This document shows positions 6,927 through 13,500 of a DNA stretch of 17,834 nucleotides, piece after piece; positions within the stretch are counted from its first letter, which is position 1, and each line of letters starts with the position of its first letter. The notes under the pieces were generated by a model. The model ran no database searches, was not told the DNA's origin, and saw only the letters and a list, made by a program, of their open reading frames with translations. Source of the DNA: DROE01 sp964569865 (GTDB lineage: Bacteria; Pseudomonadota; Alphaproteobacteria; Rhizobiales; Devosiaceae). The stretch spans positions 1 to 17,834 of the forward strand of contig CAZMVQ010000049.1 in assembly GCA_964569865.1 (NCBI GenBank), read 5' to 3'. Made by a program: the position numbers and the translations under genes.

Positions 6927-7044
6927 GGGAATGCTAACACAGGAGTAGGTTCCAGACCCTTGGGTTTGGTCCTAAAGCTCGGAGCAGTATTTTTTCAATA
7001 TTGTTCCACCGGACACTTTTTTTGCACTAAACAGGGAATGCTAA
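6927..7044 (+). repeat. 11-bp direct repeat pair upstream of the cytochrome gene
   Basis: GGGAATGCTAA occurs at 6927-6937 and again at 7034-7044, in the same orientation and 107 bp apart start to start. Both copies precede the cytochrome ATG at 7101. They may be regulator-binding sites. Confidence 0.5.
6981..7007 (+). promoter_or_regulatory. Hairpin with 11 pairs including two G-U
   Basis: Arms GGAGCAGTATT (6981-6991) and AATATTGTTCC (6997-7007) flank a 5-nt loop. The only two departures from perfect DNA complementarity become G-U pairs when transcribed rightwards. That favours a structure acting in RNA, such as a leader element for the gene at 7101. There is no T-run directly after it; one begins 10 nt later (7017 onward). 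Confidence 0.4.
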
Positions 7045-7100
7045 TTTTATGGCATGCCCAAAGAGCGCTTTTGTAATTTAACATTGGAAAACTGAAGAAA

Positions 7101-7826
7101 ATGGAAAAAACTAACCAATTCAAAAACTTAATGGGCTTCGGATGGAAAACCCGACACCTTTTGGCAATAATATTGGCGGTTGCGGGTACATATGCTTTTT
7201 TAGAATTGCGGGCGCAATGGTCCGAAATGCATCGCTGGAACCGAGCAATCGGTGATATGAGCATGGTGCTGGTGGCTTTCTCTATGGCTATCGGTCCCCT
7301 GTCCCGCCTCGTACCTGTGTTTCGTAAATTGATACCTTTCAGGCGTGAGCTTGGAATTTATGGCGTTATTCTTGGCGCTATTCATACGACAATTATTCTG
7401 GTTGGCTGGGTAAACTGGGATTTTTGGCGCCTGTTTGGCTTTGAATTTCACCCGGCTGGCGTTTATGTGATGGTGCAGCAGGGTTTTGGAATGGCCAATG
7501 TGATTGGAATCATTGCTCTGGTTTATGGCCTTGTTCTGGCGCTTTCTTCGTCTAACTGGAGTCAAAAGCTTTTAGGGGCATCGGTGTGGAAATTTTTGCA
7601 GCAAAGCGCTTATGTGCTGTGGATGTTGATTGTCATCCACACGGCTTATTTCCTCTACTTTCATTTTCTGGATTACCATAAAAATATACCTGAACCGAAT
7701 ATTTTGCAGATACCGTTTGCCATATTGGTATCAACAATTCTGGTGTTGCAAATCGCTGCATTTCTCAAAACCTGGAAGTTGCGTCGCAATCGGGTGATGT
7801 CAGATCAGACCCCTGTAACCGACTAA
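7101..7826 (+). CDS. Ferric-reductase-like transmembrane cytochrome b protein
   Basis: This 241-residue inner-membrane protein has about six helices and matches the ferric reductase-like transmembrane domain (the NOX/FRE/MsrQ fold), which binds heme b and moves electrons across the membrane. Candidate heme-ligand histidines sit in helices: His95 in LGAIHTTIILVGW and His180 in LWMLIVIHTAYF. His44, His117 and His188 lie in loops or helix ends. A conserved RRELGIYG (81-88) precedes the first ligand helix. There is no FAD or NAD(P)H domain, so electrons must come from a partner protein, as in MsrQ, which works with MsrP. No msrP-like gene is present here, so the partner is unknown. A weak GAAGAA precedes the ATG. 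A strong terminator follows about 95 bp downstream, marking a single-gene unit. Confidence 0.82.
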   Translation: MEKTNQFKNLMGFGWKTRHLLAIILAVAGTYAFLELRAQWSEMHRWNRAIGDMSMVLVAFSMAIGPLSRLVPVFRKLIPFRRELGIYGVILGAIHTTIILVGWVNWDFWRLFGFEFHPAGVYVMVQQGFGMANVIGIIALVYGLVLALSSSNWSQKLLGASVWKFLQQSAYVLWMLIVIHTAYFLYFHFLDYHKNIPEPNILQIPFAILVSTILVLQIAAFLKTWKLRRNRVMSDQTPVTD

Positions 7827-7919
7827 ATTATTGCAGATCGGGTTTGTTTGAATTTCTTGTGGGAAGATTTCTTATGTGAAGAATTCTTGCGGAACAATAA
7901 GAACACGATTAGGCTAAAG

Positions 7920-7946
7920 ACCCGGTGAGAAATCGCCGGGTTTTTT
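7920..7946 (+). terminator. Intrinsic terminator after the cytochrome gene
   Basis: ACCCGGTG (7920-7927) pairs with CGCCGGGT (7934-7941), including one T-G wobble, around the 6-nt loop AGAAAT. Five further T residues follow directly. This is a textbook rho-independent terminator. The rest of the 250-bp spacer 7827-8076 holds degenerate repeats near 7850-7892 and a promoter candidate. Confidence 0.9.
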
Positions 7947-7977
7947 ATGCCCGTTGTTCAAATCAACAATTTCTATT

Positions 7978-8009
7978 TTGATTTGTTGCTAGCGGGATGC
8001 TCTTATAAA
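7978..8009 (+). promoter_or_regulatory. Candidate promoter for the EamA permease gene
   Basis: A -35-like TTGATT (7978-7983) is followed by CTTATAAA (8002-8009), giving an 18-20 bp spacer depending on which hexamer is the -10. The -35 lies in the right arm of the inverted repeat CAAATCAA (7959-7966) and TTGATTTG (7978-7985), which could be an operator. Position just after a terminator and about 70 bp before the gene is reasonable. The fit is moderate. Confidence 0.35.
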
Positions 8010-8076
8010 TGGCTCTTAAAATGACTGTGCATAGTGCCCGGTCCCAAAAACTGCCCAAAGCATATGGCAAAACACA

Positions 8077-9003
8077 ATGGGTTTTCTGGCACGGTTGCGC
8101 CTTAATCTGAATGAAATTCGCCCAAGGGAGGACAAGCGCCTGCTTGGAATATCCATGTTTCTTGGTGCTCTTGTGGCTTTTACCGGTATCGACAGTTCTG
8201 CCAAATGGATCCTTAATGACGGTTTTAGTGTCGGGCAGGCGGTTTTTATGCGCTATGGCGTGCATCTGGCGCTGATTGTTGGAATTTTGCTGCCGCTTTT
8301 GGGCAAAAACCTTGTTCGAACAAAACGTCCGGGATTGGAAGTTTTACGAGCTTTGATGTTGTTGACTTCGACAGGGATGAATTTTGCCGCTGTGCAATAT
8401 CTTTCCCTAAGCGTTACATCGGCAATATTTTTTACGTTGCCAATTATTCTTTGCGCATTTTCGGTGCCGCTTTTGGGAGAAAAAGTGGGTTGGCGGCGCT
8501 GGGCGGCGATCGGGGTAGGATTTATCGGGGTGCTGATTATCATTCGCCCCGGCTCTGCCACTTTTCAATGGGCCACTTTATTGTCGCTGGGGGCCACGGT
8601 AGCGCTGGCATTTTATAATATATTGAGCCGTAAGTTGGCTGGTGTGGATTCGCTTTACACCCAGCAATTTTATGTGGCTCTGGCAGCCACCATATTTGTG
8701 ATGCCATTTGCTATTGGGCCATTTGCCGCGCAGCCATGGGTTTTGCCTACCTCATCCTGGAGCTGGGTCGCCTTGTTTGGCATGGGAATGTTTGGAGCTG
8801 TTGGCCATTGGCTGCTAACCGAAGCCCATAGATATGCAGGAGCATCAACTCTGGCGCCATTCGTATATGGGGTGATAATTCCCATGACTTTGTCGAGTTG
8901 GTTGATATTTGGCCAGTTACCCGATGTATGGATTTGGGTTGGTGCACCTATTGTACTGGGCAGTGGACTATATATATGGGTGCGAGAGCGTAACAGAGCA
9001 TAA
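8077..9003 (+). CDS. EamA/DMT-family permease
   Basis: This 308-residue inner-membrane protein has about ten helices in two tandem EamA repeats (roughly residues 22-155 and 165-303). Such drug/metabolite transporters mostly export amino acids, nucleosides or other metabolites. Family signatures are FMRYGVHLALIVGILL early in repeat one, SAIFFTLPIILCAFSVPLLGEKVGWRRW before the repeat junction (GFIGVLIIIRPG), and APFVYGVIIPMTLSSWLIFG near the end. A polar stretch of about 20 residues precedes the first helix. There is no clear ribosome-binding site before the ATG at 8077, so a start at the Met near residue 27 cannot be ruled out, but that would remove part of helix one. Substrate cannot be told. 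The gene appears to stand alone, with a 154-bp spacer before the next gene. Confidence 0.88.
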   Translation: MGFLARLRLNLNEIRPREDKRLLGISMFLGALVAFTGIDSSAKWILNDGFSVGQAVFMRYGVHLALIVGILLPLLGKNLVRTKRPGLEVLRALMLLTSTGMNFAAVQYLSLSVTSAIFFTLPIILCAFSVPLLGEKVGWRRWAAIGVGFIGVLIIIRPGSATFQWATLLSLGATVALAFYNILSRKLAGVDSLYTQQFYVALAATIFVMPFAIGPFAAQPWVLPTSSWSWVALFGMGMFGAVGHWLLTEAHRYAGASTLAPFVYGVIIPMTLSSWLIFGQLPDVWIWVGAPIVLGSGLYIWVRERNRA

Positions 9004-9090
9004 TATCTATTGGATTTTTTCCGTGCAGGATTTTGTGGCGAAAAAAAGCCGAATTTATTGGCAAACGTGCCTAAATTTTGAGCATTGCTG

Positions 9091-9119
9091 TTGACCCGGT
9101 AAAATCCTTGTGATTTGTT
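9091..9119 (+). promoter_or_regulatory. Candidate promoter for the TRAP transporter genes
   Basis: TTGACC (9091-9096) is a good -35. With a 17-bp spacer the -10 position reads TTTGTT (9114-9119), which is poor. A strong Shine-Dalgarno AGGGAGGA (9145-9152) follows 6 nt before the ATG at 9158. The promoter call rests on the -35 and on location only. Confidence 0.35.
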
Positions 9120-9157
9120 CTTGCCAGCCAGATTTTGGCGAATAAGGGAGGATTTCC

Positions 9158-10132
9158 ATGAAAAAAATAGCAATTGGCGCACTTGTGGCGCTTTCAATAG
9201 GTGGATTTGCCGGAGCGGCATCTGCACAGGAGCAACAGTTTATTTCCATCGGCACCGGTGGTGTTACCGGAGTTTATTATCCAACAGGTGGCGCAATTTG
9301 CCGTCTGGTGAATAAAAACCGTGCCGAAACAGGAATTCGCTGTGCTGTGGAATCAACTGGTGGTTCAATTTACAACATCAATACAATTCGCGCAGGCGAA
9401 CTTGATTTTGGTGTAGCCCAGTCTGATTGGCAGTATCACGCCTATAACGGCACTTCACGCTTTGAAGAGCAGGGCGCATTTGAAGACCTAAGAGCGGTTT
9501 TCTCGGTTCACCCCGAGCCATTTACTGTTGTTGCACGGGCTGATGCCGGAATTACAACTTTTGCCGATCTACAGGGCAAACGCGTAAATATTGGCAATCC
9601 AGGTTCTGGTCAGCGCGGCACAATGGAAGTTGTGATGAACGCTCTTGGCTGGACCAATGATGATTTTGCTCTGGCTTCAGAGCTTAAAGCATCCGAGCAG
9701 TCTCAGGCACTTTGCGATAACAAGATTGATGCAATGGTTTACACCGTTGGTCACCCATCCGGTTCGATTTCAGAAGCAACAACTTCTTGTGAATCCGTTC
9801 TGGTATCTGTTACCGGTCCTGAAATTGAAAAACTGATCGCCGATAATGATTATTATCGCGTTGCCACCATTCCTGGTGGAATGTATCGGGGTAATCCTGA
9901 TGACGTTCAGACCTTTGGTGTTGGTGCAACATTTGTAACTTCAGCAACTGTTTCTGATGAAGTTGTTTATGCGGTTGTTAGCGCGGTATTTGATAATATC
10001 GATGCGTTCCGCGGTCTGCACCCAGCTTTTGCAAATCTTGATCCGGCTCAGATGGCCAAGGACGGTCTTTCCGCTCCAATCCATCCCGGTGCTGCAAAAT
10101 ACTATATGGAAAATGGCTTAATGGGCATGTAA
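9158..10132 (+). CDS. TAXI-family TRAP transporter solute-binding protein
   Basis: This 324-residue periplasmic protein captures the substrate for the TRAP permease encoded next. A classic signal peptide is present: Lys2-Lys3, a hydrophobic core, and an ASA cleavage site after residue 23. The mature protein begins with FISIGTGGVTGVYYPTGGAIC, the hallmark of TRAP-associated extracytoplasmic immunogenic (TAXI) proteins, followed by TGGSIYNINTIRAGELDFGVAQSD and KRVNIGNPGSGQRGTMEVV. The four cysteines (48, 57, 189 and 211 approximately) may form disulfides in the periplasm. Substrates of characterised TAXI proteins are few (for example glutamate or other carboxylates), so none is assigned. The very strong Shine-Dalgarno and the terminator-like hairpin directly after the gene suggest it is made in excess over the permease, as usual for binding proteins. 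Confidence 0.95.
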   Translation: MKKIAIGALVALSIGGFAGAASAQEQQFISIGTGGVTGVYYPTGGAICRLVNKNRAETGIRCAVESTGGSIYNINTIRAGELDFGVAQSDWQYHAYNGTSRFEEQGAFEDLRAVFSVHPEPFTVVARADAGITTFADLQGKRVNIGNPGSGQRGTMEVVMNALGWTNDDFALASELKASEQSQALCDNKIDAMVYTVGHPSGSISEATTSCESVLVSVTGPEIEKLIADNDYYRVATIPGGMYRGNPDDVQTFGVGATFVTSATVSDEVVYAVVSAVFDNIDAFRGLHPAFANLDPAQMAKDGLSAPIHPGAAKYYMENGLMGM

Positions 10133-10151
10133 GCCTTTAGCTTTACTTTTG

Positions 10152-10186
10152 GCGATGGCGCGCTTGAAATGCGCCATCGCTTTTTT
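10152..10186 (+). terminator. Strong hairpin and T-run between binding protein and permease genes
   Basis: GCGATGGCGC (10152-10161) pairs perfectly with GCGCCATCGC (10171-10180) around a 9-nt loop, and six Ts follow (10181-10186). It has the form of an intrinsic terminator. Because the permease follows on the same strand, it most likely lets part of transcription through and sets the ratio of the two products, or stabilises the 3' end of the binding-protein mRNA. Confidence 0.88.
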
Positions 10187-10297
10187 GATACTAAAATAAA
10201 TTTGAAAATTAAAATATCCGGAGGCAATCCGGGAGTGCTTTAAGGGCGGGACTATATATTTTAGGTTTAAATTATTGCTTTGGGAGGGGCGCAAAAA

Positions 10298-12955
10298 ATG
10301 GCTGAGGATAGCGGTACTAAGAATGTAAAACTAAGTGATGCGGAGCTGGAGGATCTGGTTGCCTCATCAGATTCCGGGGCCAGAAATCCGGTTGGACCGG
10401 TTGGTAAACTCATTGCAGGCGTAGCGCTGTTCTGGGCAACCTTTCAGTTATGGATTGCTTCTCCGTTGCCATTTACCCCTTGGGTATCTCAGATTATTCC
10501 GGTTTTAAACGACACTCAAACCCGCTCTTTCCATTTGGCGATTGCGGTGTTTTTAGCCTTTATGGTCTATCCGGCCTTCAAAAGTTCTTCGCGAATGCGC
10601 ATTCCCATCTATGATTGGATATTGGGTCTGGTTGGCGCGGTTTGTGCCGGATATGCATTTTATGCCTATGGCACTCTGGCGGTTACTGGAGCTGAAGGGA
10701 GACCTGAAACCTACCAACTGGTTCTTGCCGGTATTGGAATGGTAATCCTTTTAGAAGCCACAAGGCGGGCGCTTGGCCCGGCGCTGGCAATCGTAGCGCT
10801 GGTATTCATGGTCTATGTGTTTTTCGGCTCGCAGGAATTTATCCCTGATGTTATCCGCTGGAAAGGGGCCAGCTTTGCCAAAACCATGGGCCATATGTGG
10901 CTCACCACCGAGGGTGTGTTTGGCATAGCGCTTGGGGTTTCGGCCAGTTTTGTGTTTTTATTTGTTTTGTTTGGCTCGCTGCTCGATAAGGCTGGGGCGG
11001 GGAATTATTTCATAAAAATAGCATTTTCTTTGCTTGGCCATTTGCGTGGCGGACCCGCCAAGGCTGCGGTTGTAGGTTCTGCAATGACCGGGCTGATTTC
11101 AGGCTCTTCAATTGCCAATGTGGTAACCACCGGTACTTTTACAATTCCTTTGATGAAAAGGGTCGGGTTTACCCCCGAGCAGGCCGGTTCGGTTGAAGTT
11201 GCCTCATCGGTTAATGGTCAGTTGATGCCGCCGGTAATGGGTGCCGCTGCATTTTTGATGGTTGAATATGTGGGCATTCCTTATGTGGAAGTTATCAAGG
11301 CGGCGTTTTTGCCGGCTACAATTTCCTATATTGCATTGCTTTACATTGTGCATCTGGAAGCTTTGAAACAGGGAATGACCGCGCTGCCAAAACCGGTAAC
11401 CGCTGCTAAAACTCTGGTGCAAAAATTAATTTCCACCTTCCTTGGCTTTGCGATTTTTGGTGCTTTAAGTTATAGCATTTATTTTATTCTTGGCTGGATA
11501 CCCGGCACTTTTGGCGCTTCATCGCCCATCGTGATTACGGCTCTGGTTTTGCTGGTATATGTGGGATTGATAAAGGTTTCGGCTGGCAAGCCAGACCTTG
11601 AAATGGATGATCCAAATTCCGAAATTGTCGAGCTTCCGGTCTATGATGATGTGAAATTTACCGGCCTGCAATATATTTTGCCGATTGTTGTTCTGGTCTG
11701 GTTTTTGATGATTGAGCGCAAATCTCCGGGTCTGTCAGCTTTTTGGGCGGCTTTGCTTTTGGTGTTTATTTTGCTGACGCAAAAGCCTTTAAAAGCCATG
11801 TTCCGTGGCTCGGGAAATTTTGCTGCAGAAGTGAAATCAGGTTTCTTTGATCTGGTGGACGGGATGATTGCCGGTTCGCGCAATATGATTGGTATTGGCA
11901 TTGCAACAGCGACCGCCGGTATTATCGTTGGTACTGTTACCCTGACCGGCGTTGGTCAGGTGATGGCTGAGCTTGTGGAATTTATTTCCGGCGGCAATCT
12001 GATTTTGATGCTGATTTTTGTTGGAATTTTGAGCCTTATTCTTGGCATGGGATTACCGACAACTGCTAACTATATCGTGGTTTCATCATTGATGGCCGCT
12101 GTGGTTGTGGAGCTTGGAGCAGCCAATGGTTTGATTGTGCCGCTAATCGCTGTGCATATGTTTGTATTTTACTTCGGGATAATGGCGGACGTTACGCCCC
12201 CGGTGGGGCTGGCCTCGTTTGCCGCTGCTGCGGTATCGGGGGGTGATCCGATAAAAACCGGGTTCGTGGCATTCTTCTACTCTCTTCGTACCGTGGCGCT
12301 GCCGTTCCTGTTTATCTTTAATACCGATCTGTTGTTGATTGATGTCAGTCTCTGGGAGGGGGTAATCGTGTTCATTGTCGCGACCTTTGCCATGCTGTTA
12401 TTTGCAGCCGGTACTCAGGGGTATTTTTTGACTAAATCGCGGTTGTGGGAGTCTGCTCTTTTAGTATTGGTCGCGTTCATGTTCTTCCGCCCCGGATTTT
12501 TTCTGGACTATGTACAACCACCGTTCAATGAAACAAATCCGGTGCAGGTTGAACAAAGTGTTGGTGCTGCGCCCGAGGGGTCAGAAATCCGCATGGTTAT
12601 CACCGGGCCAGACTTTGATACCGGACTGCCCAGCTCAACCACAATTGTTTTGCCGATCTCTGGCGAAGGGGATGGCGCTGCCCGCTTGGGTGCTGCCGGA
12701 CTTAGCGTTGTGATTGATGGAGATGTGGTGGCTTTGGATGAGCCGTTCCCCGGAACGGATTTCTTTGTTCGCTTGGGTGGCTTTGATTATTATGGAAGTG
12801 ATCCGGTAGTTGTTGAAGCTGTTATGTCACCTACCCAAAGAATGCCAAAACAATTGTTTTATATACCAGCATTATTGTTACTATTCGTTGTAGTCCTGTT
12901 CCAACGGCGTCGTCAGACGGTGCCGGCATTTTGGGGGAAAGCCATTGACGCTTAA
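10298..12955 (+). CDS. TRAP transporter fused 4TM/12TM permease with DUF3394 tail
   Basis: This 885-residue inner-membrane protein is the permease partner of the TAXI binding protein, driven by an ion gradient. Residues about 1-30 are polar. A DctQ-like four-helix part (about 35-170) is fused to the DctM-like large subunit (from about 195), recognisable by VGSAMTGLISGSSIANVVTT and the following TFTIPLMKRVGFTPEQAG and SSVNGQLMPPVMGAAAF. A second DctM half carries LGMGLPTTANYIVVSSLMA and ADVTPPVGLASFAAAA. The C-terminal region (about 690-885) has two helices around a soluble segment rich in Gly/Asp and ends in a last helix and RRRRQ-like basic stretch; this corresponds to DUF3394, seen only on such permeases. 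The ATG at 10298 is preferred over the TTG at 10280, since GGGAGGGG (10282-10289) lies 8 nt before it. The 3' end overlaps the Usp gene by 11 bp. Confidence 0.94.
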   Translation: MAEDSGTKNVKLSDAELEDLVASSDSGARNPVGPVGKLIAGVALFWATFQLWIASPLPFTPWVSQIIPVLNDTQTRSFHLAIAVFLAFMVYPAFKSSSRMRIPIYDWILGLVGAVCAGYAFYAYGTLAVTGAEGRPETYQLVLAGIGMVILLEATRRALGPALAIVALVFMVYVFFGSQEFIPDVIRWKGASFAKTMGHMWLTTEGVFGIALGVSASFVFLFVLFGSLLDKAGAGNYFIKIAFSLLGHLRGGPAKAAVVGSAMTGLISGSSIANVVTTGTFTIPLMKRVGFTPEQAGSVEVASSVNGQLMPPVMGAAAFLMVEYVGIPYVEVIKAAFLPATISYIALLYIVHLEALKQGMTALPKPVTAAKTLVQKLISTFLGFAIFGALSYSIYFILGWIPGTFGASSPIVITALVLLVYVGLIKVSAGKPDLEMDDPNSEIVELPVYDDVKFTGLQYILPIVVLVWFLMIERKSPGLSAFWAALLLVFILLTQKPLKAMFRGSGNFAAEVKSGFFDLVDGMIAGSRNMIGIGIATATAGIIVGTVTLTGVGQVMAELVEFISGGNLILMLIFVGILSLILGMGLPTTANYIVVSSLMAAVVVELGAANGLIVPLIAVHMFVFYFGIMADVTPPVGLASFAAAAVSGGDPIKTGFVAFFYSLRTVALPFLFIFNTDLLLIDVSLWEGVIVFIVATFAMLLFAAGTQGYFLTKSRLWESALLVLVAFMFFRPGFFLDYVQPPFNETNPVQVEQSVGAAPEGSEIRMVITGPDFDTGLPSSTTIVLPISGEGDGAARLGAAGLSVVIDGDVVALDEPFPGTDFFVRLGGFDYYGSDPVVVEAVMSPTQRMPKQLFYIPALLLLFVVVLFQRRRQTVPAFWGKAIDA

Positions 12956-13376
12956 TTATATGCTTGCTTTGGATCTGGGCGAAAGCTCAGGTTCAAATAA
13001 ACACGCAATTGAAACTGCTGAAAATCTAGCCAAGAATGATGGGGCGGTGTTGCACGCGGTTACTGTAATACCCACCTTTTCCATGCCGATTGTGGGCTCG
13101 TATTTTCCTGAAGGTTTTGAGGAAAAAAATTATGAGTTGGCGCGCAAAGAATTGAAGGGGCAGATTGCCGATGATGCAAAAGACCCGGATTCTATAAAGC
13201 GCCATGTGGTTATGGGATCGATTTATGATGAGATCCTTAAAACTGCCGATCGGCTGGATTGCTCGCTTATCATCATGGAAGCCCATAGGCCGGATTTGAA
13301 AGATTATCTTTTGGGTCCTAATGCCGCACGGGTTGTGCGCCATGCCAAACAATCGGTTTATGTAATTCGCTCATAG
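12945..13376 (+). CDS. UspF-like universal stress protein, TRAP-associated
   Basis: This 143-residue cytoplasmic protein is of the Usp alpha/beta nucleotide-binding fold. Strand one is MLALDLGESS, followed by a helix, LHAVTVIPTF, the central GSIYDEILKTADRLDCSLIIM and the closing AARVVRHAKQSVYVIR. The nucleotide loop AHRPDLKDYLLGPNAARVV matches the AS-HRPD-YLLGSNA form of E. coli UspF, not the GxHGxxG form of MJ0577. The start chosen is TTG at 12945, because GGGGGAA lies about 5-7 nt upstream and the ATG at 12960 would cut strand one and has no ribosome-binding site. The TTG overlaps the permease gene by 11 bp, implying coupled translation. A Usp next to a TRAP transporter has a precedent in TeaD, which binds ATP and down-regulates the TeaABC ectoine importer of Halomonas; the same role here is inference. 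Confidence 0.88.
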   Translation: MTLNYMLALDLGESSGSNKHAIETAENLAKNDGAVLHAVTVIPTFSMPIVGSYFPEGFEEKNYELARKELKGQIADDAKDPDSIKRHVVMGSIYDEILKTADRLDCSLIIMEAHRPDLKDYLLGPNAARVVRHAKQSVYVIRS

Positions 13377-13432
13377 GTTTTTGTTCCAAGGGCCTAGGTT
13401 GAAAAATCTTGACTTATGGGGCTGGAGCCGAT

Positions 13433-13471
13433 GTTGTTGACCTGAGGGGTTTTTATCCCTCAGGTTGTTGA
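13433..13471 (+). promoter_or_regulatory. Hairpin flanked by 8-bp direct repeats before the aminotransferase gene
   Basis: CCTGAGGG (13441-13448) pairs with CCCTCAGG (13457-13464) around GTTTTTAT. GTTGTTGA stands immediately on the left (13433-13440), and the same 8 bases, sharing the last G of the stem, stand on the right (13464-13471). No T-run follows, so it is not a typical terminator. It could be an operator or leader structure for the aminotransferase-BKACE pair. Confidence 0.45.
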
Positions 13472-13500
13472 GCCGAAGAATATTTAGAAGGAAGCCGCAA

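Larger units (their letters stand above)
6780..7100. other. Divergent intergenic region with several small repeats
   Basis: This 321-bp spacer lies between the leftward VTT-like gene and the rightward cytochrome gene. It holds the 13-bp palindrome AATTGT-A-ACAATT (6867-6879), an 11-bp direct repeat and a hairpin (listed separately). No open frame with a ribosome-binding site and no tRNA-like fold was seen. Consensus -35/-10 pairs with acceptable spacing were not found, so the promoters remain unplaced. Confidence 0.5.

Noticed and set aside
6703..7264. Small open frames in the divergent spacer
   Set aside because: None has a ribosome-binding site or recognisable features, and they overlap the starts of the two flanking genes.
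10219..10240. GGAGG followed by GTG-CTT-TAA in the leader before the permease
   Set aside because: A two-codon frame is too short to support as a gene or leader peptide; chance is adequate.
10280..10297. TTG start for the TRAP permease
   Set aside because: The ATG at 10298 has GGGAGGGG 8 nt upstream; that purine run would be inside the coding region if TTG were used.
13270..13335. Usp with an apparently degenerate ATP-binding loop
   Set aside because: The loop departs from the MJ0577 motif but agrees with the UspF type, which is known to bind nucleotide, so loss of ATP binding is not supported.
13465..13500. TTG start for the aminotransferase
   Set aside because: The extension would encode the right arm of the hairpin region and a basic stretch unlike the family, and the ATG at 13501 has a good Shine-Dalgarno.
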